Under the pieces are notes generated by a model that saw nothing but the letters and a program-made list of their open reading frames with translations, was not told where the DNA came from and did not search any database. From Trebonia sp963767685 (GTDB lineage: Bacteria; Actinomycetota; Actinomycetes; Streptosporangiales; Streptosporangiaceae), in NCBI GenBank assembly GCA_963767685.1, contig CAVYEZ010000018.1:434001-498000 (forward strand): DNA of 64,000 bases. The letters run 5' to 3'. Both the position numbers and the translations under genes were made by a program. This document shows, one piece after another, positions 16,102 through 24,751 of this stretch (its first letter is position 1; each line of letters begins with the position of its first letter).

Positions 16102-16984
16102 GCGCGAGCCTCCCGATCCGCCACCGGCGGGTTCTGGTTGCGCGCACCGGACGCAGCGCCGGGTTGCCGACCTCGTCGAACGCGTAGTTGAGGAGCGCGA
16201 ACGCCGCGCCGAGGAGCGCGATGGCCGCGCCCGGCACGATCGCCTGCAGGTAGTAGCCGGTCTGCAGCGCCTCGTTGTTCTGCGCCCAGTAGAGCATCGT
16301 GCCCCAGGCGACCGAGTTCGGGTCGCCGAGGCCGATGAACTGGAGGCTGGAGGCGAACAGCACGTCGTAGAGCGCGTTGATCAGGAACGCCGCGATGAGC
16401 AGCGAGGCCATCGTGGGCAGGATCTCCACCACGATGATGTAGGCCCCCCGCTCGCCGCGGACCCGCGCGGCGGCGAGGAAGTCCCGGCTGCGCAGCGACA
16501 GCGCCTGGGAGCGCAACTGGCGGGCGGTATAGGACCAGCCGGTGAAGGTGAGCACCGCGATCAGCACGCCGGTGCCCGAGTTGTGCACGTAGGCGGCGAT
16601 CACGATCAGCAGCGGGAACAGCGGTATCACCAGCACCACGTCGGTAAACAGGTTGAGCGCGCTGTCCCAGAAGCCGCCGAGGTAGGCGGCCGCGACGCCG
16701 ATGAAGGCGGCGATCACGGTGGACGCGAGCCCGGCGCCGAACGCGATCTCGAGCACCTGCCGGGTGCCGTAGACCGCCTGGGCGAAGATGTCCTGGCCGA
16801 GCCCGGTGGTGCCGAACAGGTGCGCCGCGCTCGGCCCGAGGTTGCGCGCGTACGCCTCCGCCGTCGGGCTGTCCCGCGCGAACAGGCCGGGGAAGAGCGC
16901 GAGCACGATGAAGGCGGCGAGCAGGATCGCGCCGGCCGTGGCCTTGGGCGAGCGGGCGAGCGCGCGCCAGAACCGTCCTGTCAC
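16094..16984 (-). CDS. ABC transporter permease (OppC/DppC type)
   Basis: A 296-residue inner-membrane permease. One N-terminal membrane segment (ATAGAILLAAFIVLALFPGL) precedes an extracytoplasmic part with the OppC hallmark HLFGTTGLGQDIFAQAVYGT, then about five more segments. The EAA-type coupling loop is around SLRSRDFLAAARVRGERGAY, which contacts the ATPases. It overlaps the upstream permease gene by 4 bp. Confidence 0.88.
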   Translation of the reverse strand: MTGRFWRALARSPKATAGAILLAAFIVLALFPGLFARDSPTAEAYARNLGPSAAHLFGTTGLGQDIFAQAVYGTRQVLEIAFGAGLASTVIAAFIGVAAAYLGGFWDSALNLFTDVVLVIPLFPLLIVIAAYVHNSGTGVLIAVLTFTGWSYTARQLRSQALSLRSRDFLAAARVRGERGAYIIVVEILPTMASLLIAAFLINALYDVLFASSLQFIGLGDPNSVAWGTMLYWAQNNEALQTGYYLQAIVPGAAIALLGAAFALLNYAFDEVGNPALRPVRATRTRRWRIGRLARA

Positions 16985-17964
16985 CGGCTGCTCCTGGTAC
17001 GCGGGTCGAAGATCGCGGTCGCGATGTCGGCCAGCAGGATCGCTACCAGCACCGCCGCCGTGATCAGCAGGAAGAGTGCCTGCATCAGCGGATAATCCTC
17101 GTTCTCGACGGCCTGCAGCAGCATGTAGCCGACGCCGGGGTAGTTGAAGACGTACTCGATCAGGATCGCGCCGCTGACCACGAAGCCGAGCGACATCGCG
17201 AACCCGGTGAGGTTCGGCAGGATCGCGTTGCGCGCGGCGTAGTTGAGCATGACCCGGTGCGGCCGCAGGCCCTTGGCCCGGGCCATCCGCACGTAGTCAT
17301 CGGCCAGCGTGGTGACCATGTTGTTCCGCATGGTCAGGGTCCAGGTCCCGACCGTGGTGATCAGCAGCGCGAGGCCGGGCAGCAGCGCGTGCTCGACGAC
17401 GTCACCGATGAAGGAAGGCGTCCACGCGGGCGTGTCGGTGAGGTTCATGCCACCCGACCACGGAAGCCACTGCAGCTTGAGCCCGAAGATCAGGATGAAC
17501 ATCATCCCGACCCAGAAGTACGGGATCGCGGAGGCGATCACCAGCAGCGGCGGCGCGAGGCTGTCGGTCAGCCCGCCGCGCCGCCAGGCGGACAGGATGC
17601 CGATCCCGGTGCCGAACGTGAACGCCAGGATCGTGGTGACGCCGACGAGGCCGAGCGTCCAGGGGATCGCGCCGCGCACCACGTCGATGACCGGGGAGGG
17701 GTAGTAGAAGAGCGACGTGCCGAAGTTACCGGTGAAGATGTCGCCTAGGTAGTGGACGTACTGCGAGGGCAGGGACTGTTTGCTGTCGGCGCCGAAGATC
17801 TGTTCAAGCGTCTGCAGCTCCTGGGCGCCGACCTTGCCGCGGAACTTCCCCATCATCGCGATGGCCGGGTTACCCGGCATCATCCGCGGCAGGAAGAAGT
17901 TGAGCGTTACCGCCGCCCAGAGGGTGAGCAGGAAGAACCCTGCCCGGCGCAGTACGAATCGCAT
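16981..17964 (-). CDS. ABC transporter permease (OppB/DppB type)
   Basis: A 327-residue permease with an N-terminal membrane segment (RRAGFFLLTLWAAVTLNFFL), the OppB-type RMMPGNP motif, and a coupling loop near MVTTLADDYVRMARAKGLRP. I chose ATG 17964 because it gives the family N-terminus MRFVLRRAG; the open frame extends to 18087 but that part translates short tandem repeats and a hairpin. A 153-bp gap with a strong stem-loop separates it from the binding protein gene upstream. Confidence 0.87.
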   Translation of the reverse strand: MRFVLRRAGFFLLTLWAAVTLNFFLPRMMPGNPAIAMMGKFRGKVGAQELQTLEQIFGADSKQSLPSQYVHYLGDIFTGNFGTSLFYYPSPVIDVVRGAIPWTLGLVGVTTILAFTFGTGIGILSAWRRGGLTDSLAPPLLVIASAIPYFWVGMMFILIFGLKLQWLPWSGGMNLTDTPAWTPSFIGDVVEHALLPGLALLITTVGTWTLTMRNNMVTTLADDYVRMARAKGLRPHRVMLNYAARNAILPNLTGFAMSLGFVVSGAILIEYVFNYPGVGYMLLQAVENEDYPLMQALFLLITAAVLVAILLADIATAIFDPRTRSSR

Positions 17965-17996
17965 GTCGTGGCGAACTCCTCGCTCGTGGCTCGGCT

Positions 17997-18044
17997 CGTG
18001 TTCTGGGCCCGTGTTCTCGGCCCGTGTTCTCGGGCCCGTGTTCC
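17997..18044. repeat. Four tandem 13-14-nt units
   Basis: CGTGTTCT begins at 17997, 18010 and 18023, and CGTGTTCC at 18037, each followed by CGGGCC-like sequence. The repeats abut the hairpin at 18043-18078 in the leader between the binding protein and permease genes. Confidence 0.7.
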
Positions 18045-18078
18045 GGAATGTCGGGCGCTGGCGCGCCCGACATTCCGG
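18043..18078 (-). terminator. Strong stem-loop between binding-protein and permease genes
   Basis: Perfect 16-bp arms CCGGAATGTCGGGCGC / GCGCCCGACATTCCGG flank a TGGC loop, 40 nt after the binding-protein stop. No U-tract follows in the minus direction. Stem-loops at this place commonly protect the upstream mRNA or attenuate read-through so that binding protein exceeds membrane components; that function is inferred. Confidence 0.7.
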
Positions 18079-18117
18079 AAATTTCATTGTTTGGGAGCGG
18101 CTACCTGGGCGCTAGGT

Positions 18118-19800
18118 CTACTTGGGGGACAGGTGCAGCAGCACCTGGCCCATGTCCGGGTAGGCGTAGGCGGCCGGCAGCGCGTAGGGGTCGCTCGGCG
18201 ACGGCCAGCCCGTGAACGAGGCGGTGTTGTACTGGAACCAGCCGACTTCCTCGGTGATCGGGATGTACGGCACCTGGCTGAGCACGACCTGCTGCAACTG
18301 GTCCACGATCTGGTGCTGGGTGGCCGCGTCGGTGGTCACCGCGTACGCGTTGAGCAGCTGGTCGGTGGCCGGGCTGTTGTAGCGCTCCCAGTTAGACGAC
18401 GCGTTCTTGCCGATCGGCGCGGAGTTCGCCGAGTACAGCCACTGCCGCAGTTCGTAGTACGGCGTCGGGCCGCCGGTCTGCGCGTAGTAGGCGAACTGGA
18501 AGTTGCCCGCGTACAGCCGGGAGAGGTAGTCGTTCTGGGCGAGGTTCTGCGCGGTGAGCTGGATGCCCACGGCCTTCAGCTCCTGCTGGATCACCGACAT
18601 CGAGGCGACCCAGTCCGAGTACCCGCCGATGTTGATGACGCTGAACGACAGCCTCTGCCCGTTCTTGGCGTAGATCCCGTCGCTGCCCAGCGTGTACCCC
18701 GCCTGGGTGAGCAGTTGCTTCGCCTTGGTCGGGTTGTAGCCGTAGTTGTACGTGGCGGCGTCCGTCGTGTCCATCCAGGAGGTGAACGTCGGCGTGTCGA
18801 TGTCGTTCTGGTTGGCGGCGGGCTCCTCGCCGTACTCGCCGATGTTGGCGACCTTGCTCCGGTCGATCGCGTAGGCGATCGCCTGCCGCACGAGCGGGTT
18901 GCTGAGCCCGGGCAGGGTCAGGTTGGGGATCAGCGAGACGTTGGCGATGGGCGGGAACCAGTAGTGGTTGTTCGGCGACTTCGAGGTGTAGAAGGCCTGG
19001 ATGTTCGGGATGAACTGGCTGCCCCACTGGGCCTGGCCGGTGGCCAGGTAAGTGTTGGCCGGGTCGTTGGAGGTGAACGCCGGGTACAGCACCTTGGCGA
19101 TCTTGGGCTCGCCCGGCTGCCAGTAGTCCGGGTTGGCCACGTAGGTGATGTTCTCCGGGGTGCACGGCTTGACGACGTACGCGCCGGTGGCGATCGGGTT
19201 CGAGTCGGCGTAGGTGACCGGGTTGGCGATCTTCGACCAGACGTGCTCGGGCACGATCGGCACCTGGTCGGCGATGTAGTAGAAGTACGGCACCGACGGG
19301 GACTTGAACGTCATCACGACGTTGTCGCCGGACTGGGTGACGCTGCTGAGCACCGACCAGACGGAGTTCACGTCGAGGGCGGGCACCTTCTTGATCAGGT
19401 TGAAGGTGTAGGCCACGTCCGTGGCGGTCATCGGCGTGCCGTCGCTGAACTTGACCCCCTTCCTGATCGTGAAGGTCAGCGTCTTGTTGCCGTTGCTCCA
19501 GGCCCAGCTCGTCGCGAGCCAGGGGGTCACCTTGGCGTTCTCCAGCGTGTCAACGAACGCCAGGGGCTCGTAGACCTGCCCCATGGTGATGCCCTCGCCG
19601 AGGTTGCCCGGGTTGAACGGGTTGAAGCTGCAGTTCCACTGCGTGCCCTGCTCGTTGGAGATCGTCAGCGTGCCGCTTGGGCCGCTGCCCGTCTTGGAAC
19701 CGGCACCCGTACCGGACGATCCCGAGGGAGAGGAGGAACTGCAGGCGGCTAGTGCGGCGGCGAGCAGCGCCGCCGCCCCTGTGATGAGAATGCGTCTCAT
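18118..19800 (-). CDS. Family-5 extracellular solute-binding lipoprotein
   Basis: A 560-residue lipoprotein. The signal peptide ends in the lipobox LAAC, followed by a Ser/Gly linker and an SBP_bac_5 domain (TLTFTIRKGVKFSDGTPMTA, VAYTFNLIKK, NPIATGAYVV, NPLVRQAIAYAIDRSKVANI). Family-5 proteins bind peptides but also oligosaccharides such as cellobiose or chitobiose; the GH4 and sugar-kinase genes downstream favour a sugar. GGAGG lies 8 nt before the ATG. It is the first gene of the operon and faces the ROK regulator across an operator-like dyad. Confidence 0.9.
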   Translation of the reverse strand: MRRILITGAAALLAAALAACSSSSPSGSSGTGAGSKTGSGPSGTLTISNEQGTQWNCSFNPFNPGNLGEGITMGQVYEPLAFVDTLENAKVTPWLATSWAWSNGNKTLTFTIRKGVKFSDGTPMTATDVAYTFNLIKKVPALDVNSVWSVLSSVTQSGDNVVMTFKSPSVPYFYYIADQVPIVPEHVWSKIANPVTYADSNPIATGAYVVKPCTPENITYVANPDYWQPGEPKIAKVLYPAFTSNDPANTYLATGQAQWGSQFIPNIQAFYTSKSPNNHYWFPPIANVSLIPNLTLPGLSNPLVRQAIAYAIDRSKVANIGEYGEEPAANQNDIDTPTFTSWMDTTDAATYNYGYNPTKAKQLLTQAGYTLGSDGIYAKNGQRLSFSVINIGGYSDWVASMSVIQQELKAVGIQLTAQNLAQNDYLSRLYAGNFQFAYYAQTGGPTPYYELRQWLYSANSAPIGKNASSNWERYNSPATDQLLNAYAVTTDAATQHQIVDQLQQVVLSQVPYIPITEEVGWFQYNTASFTGWPSPSDPYALPAAYAYPDMGQVLLHLSPK

Positions 19801-19888
19801 AGGGTGCCTCCACAGAGTGTCGCGTCGGATGTATCGCTGGTGCTGCCGTGACGTTTGGGCGCTGTGTGGGTTTTGTCGTCTTTGCGAT

Positions 19889-19913
19889 ATAGTTAGGACA
19901 GTATCCTAACTAT
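19889..19913. promoter_or_regulatory. Dyad operator between ROK regulator and sugar operon
   Basis: ATAGTTAGGA (19889-19898) and TCCTAACTAT (19904-19913) form a perfect 10-bp inverted repeat with a 5-bp spacer. A -10-like TAGGAT on the minus strand lies inside it. It is midway between the binding-protein start (19800) and the ROK start (19971), the expected place for the ROK protein to repress the operon and perhaps itself. Confidence 0.75.
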
Positions 19914-19970
19914 CGATGGGCTGACTAGCCCTCGTCGCTAAACCGTGATACGTGAACCGGGGGAGGCACC

Positions 19971-21257
19971 GTGGCCGAGGTCCCAGTCGATACCATGCCG
20001 CCGAGCGGGCTCACGGCGGCGCGCCCGGCCCTGATCAGGGCGCTCAACGAGCAGCTGCTGCTCGATCACATCCGCACGTCCGGCCCCTACTCGCGGGCCG
20101 ACCTGGCCCGCGTCTCCGGCCTGTCGAAGCCGACCGTCTCGCTCGCCCTGGCGAACCTTGAGCGGGCCGGCCTGGTCCGGCTGGCCGGCCAGCGGACGGG
20201 ACTGCCCGGCCGCACCGCCCTGCTGTACGAGGTCCGGCCGGAGGCCGGGTTCGTGCTCGGCCTCGATATCGGCCTGCGCTACCTGCGCGGCGCCGTGGCC
20301 GACCTGGCGGGCGAGGTCCGCGCCCGGCTGTCGGTGCCGGTGCACGCGATCACGCTGGCCGACCGCGTCGCCGAGCTCGTCGCGCTCGCCGACGAGTTGT
20401 GCGCGCGCGTCGGGATAACGCGCGCCGAGGTCACCCAGACGGTCGTCGGCAGCCCCGGTGTCTACGACCCGCAGCGGGACCTGATGGCGCTGACCGGCTG
20501 CCTGCCCGGCTGGGACCAGCCCGAGGCCGTTATCAGGCTGCGCGCGGCGTTCGGTCCCGCGCTCGCGATCGAGAACGACGCGGACGCGGCGGCGCTGGCC
20601 GAGCGGGCGCTCGGCGTGGGTCAGGAAGCCGACGACTTCGCGTTCGTGCACGTCGGCAGCGGCATCGGCATGGGCCTGGTGCTCGGCGGACGGCTGCACC
20701 GGGGCGTGCACGGGGTGGCCGGCGAGATCGCCTTCATGCCGCTCGGCGGTGACCCGCAGGCCTGGGCCGACCCGCCGGGCGCCGACGCGGCCTCCAGTGC
20801 CCCCGACGAGCGGGTGACCGCCGGCCCCGAGGGCGTGATCATCGACCCGGCGGAGGCGCGGCGGCGGGGCACGATGGAGGCGGCGGGCGGCGCCGACGGG
20901 GTCGTCCGCGCCGCCCGCCGCGCCGGCCTGACGGGCCTGGCCACGGCGCAAGGCGTGTTCGAGGCGGCCGCGGCGGGCGACAAGCGGGCGGCCGCCGTGG
21001 TGGCCGGCGAGGCCCGCCTAGTCGCCGCCGCGATCTGCTGCGTGATCACGGTCGTCGACCCGTCGCTCATCGTCCTGGGCGGCGGCATCGGCCAGGCCCC
21101 GGGCTTCGCCGAGGCGGTCACCGCGGCGCTGGCGGAGATCGCCCCGGTGCTGCCCGAGGTCAAGGTCAGCGCCCACGGCACCGACGTCGTGGTCGACGGC
21201 TGCCTGGCCGAGGCCACGGCCATGGCCTGGACCCAGCTGATCGCCTCCCTCCCGTAA
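19971..21257 (+). CDS. ROK-family transcriptional regulator
   Basis: A 428-residue ROK (repressor, ORF, kinase) protein. The N-terminal winged helix includes LLLDHIRTSGPYSRADLARV and GLSKPTVSLALANLERAGLV; the ROK part shows GLDIGLRYLRGAVADLAGEV, ENDADAAALAE and GSGIGMGLVLGGRLHRGVHG. The CxCGxxGCxE zinc motif of many ROK proteins is missing; a polar loop sits in its place. Starts at GTG 19971 behind GGGGGAGG. It is divergent from the transporter/GH4/kinase operon and most likely represses it until a sugar or sugar phosphate binds. Confidence 0.88.
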   Translation: MAEVPVDTMPPSGLTAARPALIRALNEQLLLDHIRTSGPYSRADLARVSGLSKPTVSLALANLERAGLVRLAGQRTGLPGRTALLYEVRPEAGFVLGLDIGLRYLRGAVADLAGEVRARLSVPVHAITLADRVAELVALADELCARVGITRAEVTQTVVGSPGVYDPQRDLMALTGCLPGWDQPEAVIRLRAAFGPALAIENDADAAALAERALGVGQEADDFAFVHVGSGIGMGLVLGGRLHRGVHGVAGEIAFMPLGGDPQAWADPPGADAASSAPDERVTAGPEGVIIDPAEARRRGTMEAAGGADGVVRAARRAGLTGLATAQGVFEAAAAGDKRAAAVVAGEARLVAAAICCVITVVDPSLIVLGGGIGQAPGFAEAVTAALAEIAPVLPEVKVSAHGTDVVVDGCLAEATAMAWTQLIASLP

Positions 21258-21353
21258 GGGCTTCGTGCCCGCCCCTGTGCCGGGCCCCTTGGGCCGCCCC
21301 CCTTGTGCCAGCGGGGGCACAGATGCGAACGTTTGCAGATGGGTGCGGATGTC

Positions 21354-22922
21354 ATGGACGCGGATGTTGTCGTCGCCGGAGCCGGGCACAACAGCCTGAT
21401 CGCCGCCTGCTACCTGGCCAAGGCCGGGTACCGGTGCCTGGTGCTCGACGCCAGGGACGTGCCCGGCGGCGGGTCGACCACGGAGGAACTGCTGCTCCCC
21501 GGTTACAAGATCGACACCTGTGCCACCGGGCACACGCTGATCCGCGTCAACCCCCTGCTGACCAGCGACGAGCTCGGCCTCAGCAAGAACTACGGTCTGC
21601 GCTACATCGACCCCGACCCGGTGGCCCACGTGGCGTTCCCTGACGGCGAGCAGCTCACGATGTGGCTGGACAAGGAGCGGACGATCGACGAGATCGCCCG
21701 CTTCAGCCAGGATGACGCGCGGGCCTACCGCCGCCTGCTCGCCGACTACGACGGAGTGAAGTCGGCGTTCAGCGGCGCCCAGTTCACCCCGGTGGGCTTC
21801 GGCCCGTCGCTGGACCAGCGGCTGGCCGAGCACCCGCGCGGCCGGGTGTGGCAGCGCATTTGCCAGCTGTCGCCGTGGGAGGTCATCCGGCACGAGTTCA
21901 CCGACCCCCACGTGCAGGCGTTCATGCTGTGGATGGCGTTCCAGACCAATCAGGCCGTCGACATGCCCGGCTCCGGGGTCCTGGCCTACTCGCTCGTCTT
22001 CGGGCGGCAGCAGCGGTCCTGGTCGATCCTGCCTGGCGGTTCCGGCACGCTGATCGACGCGCTCACCCGCTACCTGGCCGACCACGGCGCGACGGTCCTG
22101 ACCGGCAAGACCGTCACCCGGCTGCTCATCGACGGCGACCGTTGCGTCGGGGTCGCGACCGCGGACGGCGCCGAGTACCGGGCCGCGCAGGCGGTGCTGT
22201 CAACGATCCACGTCACCCAGCTGCGCGACATGGCCCCGAAGGAGACGTGGCCGGAAGAGTTTCACTACAGCGTGGACACGTATGACCTCGGCATCCCGGG
22301 CTTCGGCGTGTACCTCGCCACGAGCGCGCCGCCCGTATTCGAAACGCCGGGCGGGGCCGCGCACACCGCGGTCTCGGCCGGCACCGTCGGCTGGCCAGGC
22401 GACGTGATCAGGCTCGGCGCCGACCTGCGAGCGGGCCGGTTCATCGACGACGTCCCCTGGCTGCTCGTCGCCACGCCGACGCTGGCCGACCCGACCCGGG
22501 CGCCGGCCGGGCGGCACACGGTCAAGCTGCTCAGCCAGAACGTCTACGACGGACCCGACTGGGACGCGGTCAAGCACGAGCACGCGCAGCGCCAGCTCGA
22601 CCACCTGCGCAAGGCGGCGCCGAACTTCACCGACGACGTGATCCTGGCCCAGCTGGTCAAGTCGCCAAGGGACTACGAACGGCTCAACCCGCACATGGTG
22701 CACGGCGCGTTCCACGGGGGCGACCGCGGAGTCGCGCAGTCCGGCGCGCTGCGCCCGGCGCCCGGCTGGGCCGCGCACCGGATGCCGGTCGCCGGGCTGT
22801 ACCAGACCGGCGCGACCACCCACCCGGGCGGCTCCATCACCGGCGCCCCCGGCCGCAACGCCGCCATGGTCGTCCTGCACGACCTAGGCCACGACCCCGC
22901 CGAGTTCATGAATCCAACCTGA
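21354..22922 (+). CDS. Phytoene-desaturase-like FAD-dependent oxidoreductase
   Basis: A 522-residue flavoprotein of the phytoene dehydrogenase/PYROXD2-like family. The FAD dinucleotide-binding motif is DVVVAGAGHNSLIAACYLAK at the N-terminus; GGSGTLIDALTRYLADHGAT and the C-terminal GATTHPGGSITGAPGRNAA complete the FAD site. No carotenoid genes are nearby, so carotenoid desaturation is not supported; the substrate is unknown. ATG 21354 gives the usual short N-terminus; ATG 21339 is also possible, and neither has a clear ribosome binding site. Confidence 0.82.
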   Translation: MDADVVVAGAGHNSLIAACYLAKAGYRCLVLDARDVPGGGSTTEELLLPGYKIDTCATGHTLIRVNPLLTSDELGLSKNYGLRYIDPDPVAHVAFPDGEQLTMWLDKERTIDEIARFSQDDARAYRRLLADYDGVKSAFSGAQFTPVGFGPSLDQRLAEHPRGRVWQRICQLSPWEVIRHEFTDPHVQAFMLWMAFQTNQAVDMPGSGVLAYSLVFGRQQRSWSILPGGSGTLIDALTRYLADHGATVLTGKTVTRLLIDGDRCVGVATADGAEYRAAQAVLSTIHVTQLRDMAPKETWPEEFHYSVDTYDLGIPGFGVYLATSAPPVFETPGGAAHTAVSAGTVGWPGDVIRLGADLRAGRFIDDVPWLLVATPTLADPTRAPAGRHTVKLLSQNVYDGPDWDAVKHEHAQRQLDHLRKAAPNFTDDVILAQLVKSPRDYERLNPHMVHGAFHGGDRGVAQSGALRPAPGWAAHRMPVAGLYQTGATTHPGGSITGAPGRNAAMVVLHDLGHDPAEFMNPT

Positions 22923-22992
22923 CCCAGTGCGCCTGGAGCCCGCCTGACCCAGTGCGTCAGGAGCCCGCCTGACCCAGTGCGTCAGGAGCCCC
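22918..22992. repeat. Three tandem 25-bp units overlapping a stop codon
   Basis: Three copies of CCTGACCCAGTGCGTCAGG plus AGCCCG (first copy CGCCTGG) run head to tail. The first supplies the TGA of the oxidoreductase gene. Copies two and three each hold an inverted repeat CCTGAC/GTCAGG with a 7-nt loop. They end 16 bp before the convergent flavodoxin-like gene, so they may serve as a transcript end. Confidence 0.8.
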
Positions 22993-23007
22993 AGAAGCCC
23001 CGGGAAC

Positions 23008-23460
23008 TCAGCCCAGGAGGTTCGCCGCGACCGTCGCGCCGAGTTCGTAGCACTCCCGCTCGACGTCCCCCCCGACCGGCCCGGCGTGCTCGACCGGCTT
23101 GCTGACCTCCCGCCAGCCGAGCCCGGTCGCGATCGACCGCACGGCGCGGACCGCGCCCGTGGTGTCGGTCGCGCCGTGCACGTAGAGCCCGTAGGGCGCG
23201 CCCACCTTGGCGAGCAGGCAGGGATAGTAGACCTGGTCGAAGAAGTGCTTGAGCGCGCCTGACATGTACCCGATGTTCGCGGGCGTGCCGAGCACGAAGC
23301 CGTCGGCCGCGAGCACGTCGGGGACGCCGGCGGCAAGCGCGGGCACGACCACGACCTCGACCTCCGCCAGCTCCGGGTCACGCGCGCCGGCCATCACGCC
23401 CTCAAGCATCGCCTGCAGCGCGGGCGACGGCGTGTGGTGGACGACCAGCAGTCGCGGCAA
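23008..23460 (-). CDS. Flavodoxin-family protein
   Basis: A 150-residue flavodoxin-fold protein: LLVVHHTPSPALQAMLEGVM (phosphate loop region), GFVLGTPANIGYMSGALKHF (flavin-binding loop, as in WrbA-like NAD(P)H:quinone reductases) and PYGLYVHGATDTTGAVRAV. It probably binds FMN and carries out a quinone or electron-transfer reduction. TTG 23460 is supported by GGAGG 6 nt upstream. It lies 17 bp after the LLM oxidoreductase and is probably cotranscribed with it. Confidence 0.82.
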   Translation of the reverse strand: MPRLLVVHHTPSPALQAMLEGVMAGARDPELAEVEVVVVPALAAGVPDVLAADGFVLGTPANIGYMSGALKHFFDQVYYPCLLAKVGAPYGLYVHGATDTTGAVRAVRSIATGLGWREVSKPVEHAGPVGGDVERECYELGATVAANLLG

Positions 23461-23477
23461 CGCGCACCTCCTCCCGC

Positions 23478-24497
23478 TCAGCCCTTGGGCGCCCAGCCGA
23501 GGGCCGGGCCGAGCTTCGTCGCCATGTCGGTGAGGATCTGCACGTAGTCCTCGAGCTCGAAGCTGAACGGCAGCGCGAACGCGACCTCGGTCACCTCGCG
23601 GAACGCCGGGTGCGCGTACAGTTCCGCGGCGATCTCCGCCGACGTGCCGATGATGTCCCGCGCGAACAGCAGCCGTTCCGGGCCGATCGGCGCCGCGGTG
23701 CGCGGCGTGCGGGCCGCCACGTATGCGGCGTACTTCGCCCGCTGCGCGGGCGACGCGGAATCGGTCGGGATCACCACGAGCCCCTGCGACACGCGCGCCG
23801 CCGGTCCCGTGGGGTGCGCGCCGCGGAACGCCCGGATGTGGGACAGCTGCACCGACGCGAAGTCATCCGACTCCTCGGCCTTCACCACGGACGAGACGAG
23901 GAAGTTGACCACGTTCTCGCCTGCCCACTTCGCCGACGCCAGCGACCCGCCGCCGTACCACATCCGCGACCGCAGCCCGGGCGAGTGCGGCTCCACCCGC
24001 GAGGAGAACTGCTCGAACCCTTGCCCGCTGGGCAGGTGCGCCGCCGTCTCGCCGGACACGTTCCGGAGCAACCGGGAGACCCGCTCATAAGAGAAGTCCT
24101 CGTCGCGCCACGTGTCGGGATAAAGCGCCTCCCGCACCTCCGCCCAGTTGCGCGGCGGCCCGACGCTGAACCCCGGGTTGAGCCGCCCGCCGGACAGGAT
24201 GTCGACGGTCGCCAGGTCCTCGGCCAGCCGCAGCGGGTTCTCCCAGCCGAGCGGGATCACCGCCGTCCCGAGCTCGATCCGGGATGTCCGCTGCGTGGCG
24301 GCGCCGAGCACGGCGACGGGGGAGGAGATCCCGTACTGCAGGTGGCGGTGCCGCACCCAGGCAGAGTCGAAGCCGAGCCGCTCGCCGAGCTCGATCATCT
24401 CCAGCGTCACCTGGTGCCCCGGCCCCGGGTCGGGCCCGTCGAACAGCCCGATCGTGAGGAATCCGAGCTTCTGCAGGGCAACCCCCGGCTCCGGCAT
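23478..24497 (-). CDS. LLM-class flavin/F420-dependent oxidoreductase
   Basis: A 339-residue luciferase-like monooxygenase-fold protein: KLGFLTIGLFDG, ERLGFDSAWVRHRHLQYGIS, TSRIELGTAVIPLGWENPLR, AEDLATVDILSGGRLNPGFS and SRMWYGGGSLASAKWAG are all typical. It likely uses FMNH2 or F420H2; the substrate is unknown. ATG 24497 was chosen over 24530 because AAGGGGAG is placed correctly before it. Likely cotranscribed with the flavodoxin-family gene. Confidence 0.87.
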   Translation of the reverse strand: MPEPGVALQKLGFLTIGLFDGPDPGPGHQVTLEMIELGERLGFDSAWVRHRHLQYGISSPVAVLGAATQRTSRIELGTAVIPLGWENPLRLAEDLATVDILSGGRLNPGFSVGPPRNWAEVREALYPDTWRDEDFSYERVSRLLRNVSGETAAHLPSGQGFEQFSSRVEPHSPGLRSRMWYGGGSLASAKWAGENVVNFLVSSVVKAEESDDFASVQLSHIRAFRGAHPTGPAARVSQGLVVIPTDSASPAQRAKYAAYVAARTPRTAAPIGPERLLFARDIIGTSAEIAAELYAHPAFREVTEVAFALPFSFELEDYVQILTDMATKLGPALGWAPKG

Positions 24498-24751
24498 GCG
24501 CTCCCCTTCGGCGAGATCGACAAGCAACAAACTTATCCCGAACGACCGCTGCCTTCGAGTGGCCCCGCACCATGACTCATCAGGCGCGAAGAGACCCGGT
24601 CACCCCGGTCCCGCGACCCCCGTCAACAACCCAGCATTACCCCCCAAATCCGTAAATCCTCTGGCATACTGCAGCGGATACCGGCCACGATGGGAGGGCG
24701 TGGAGTGGCGACCCCCGAACCGCTCGCGCTAGCGCTCCCTCGGCAGGTGAC

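Noticed and set aside
17965..18087. N-terminal extension of the OppB-type permease
   Set aside because: It translates tandem repeats and one arm of a hairpin; the family starts at the membrane segment after ATG 17964.
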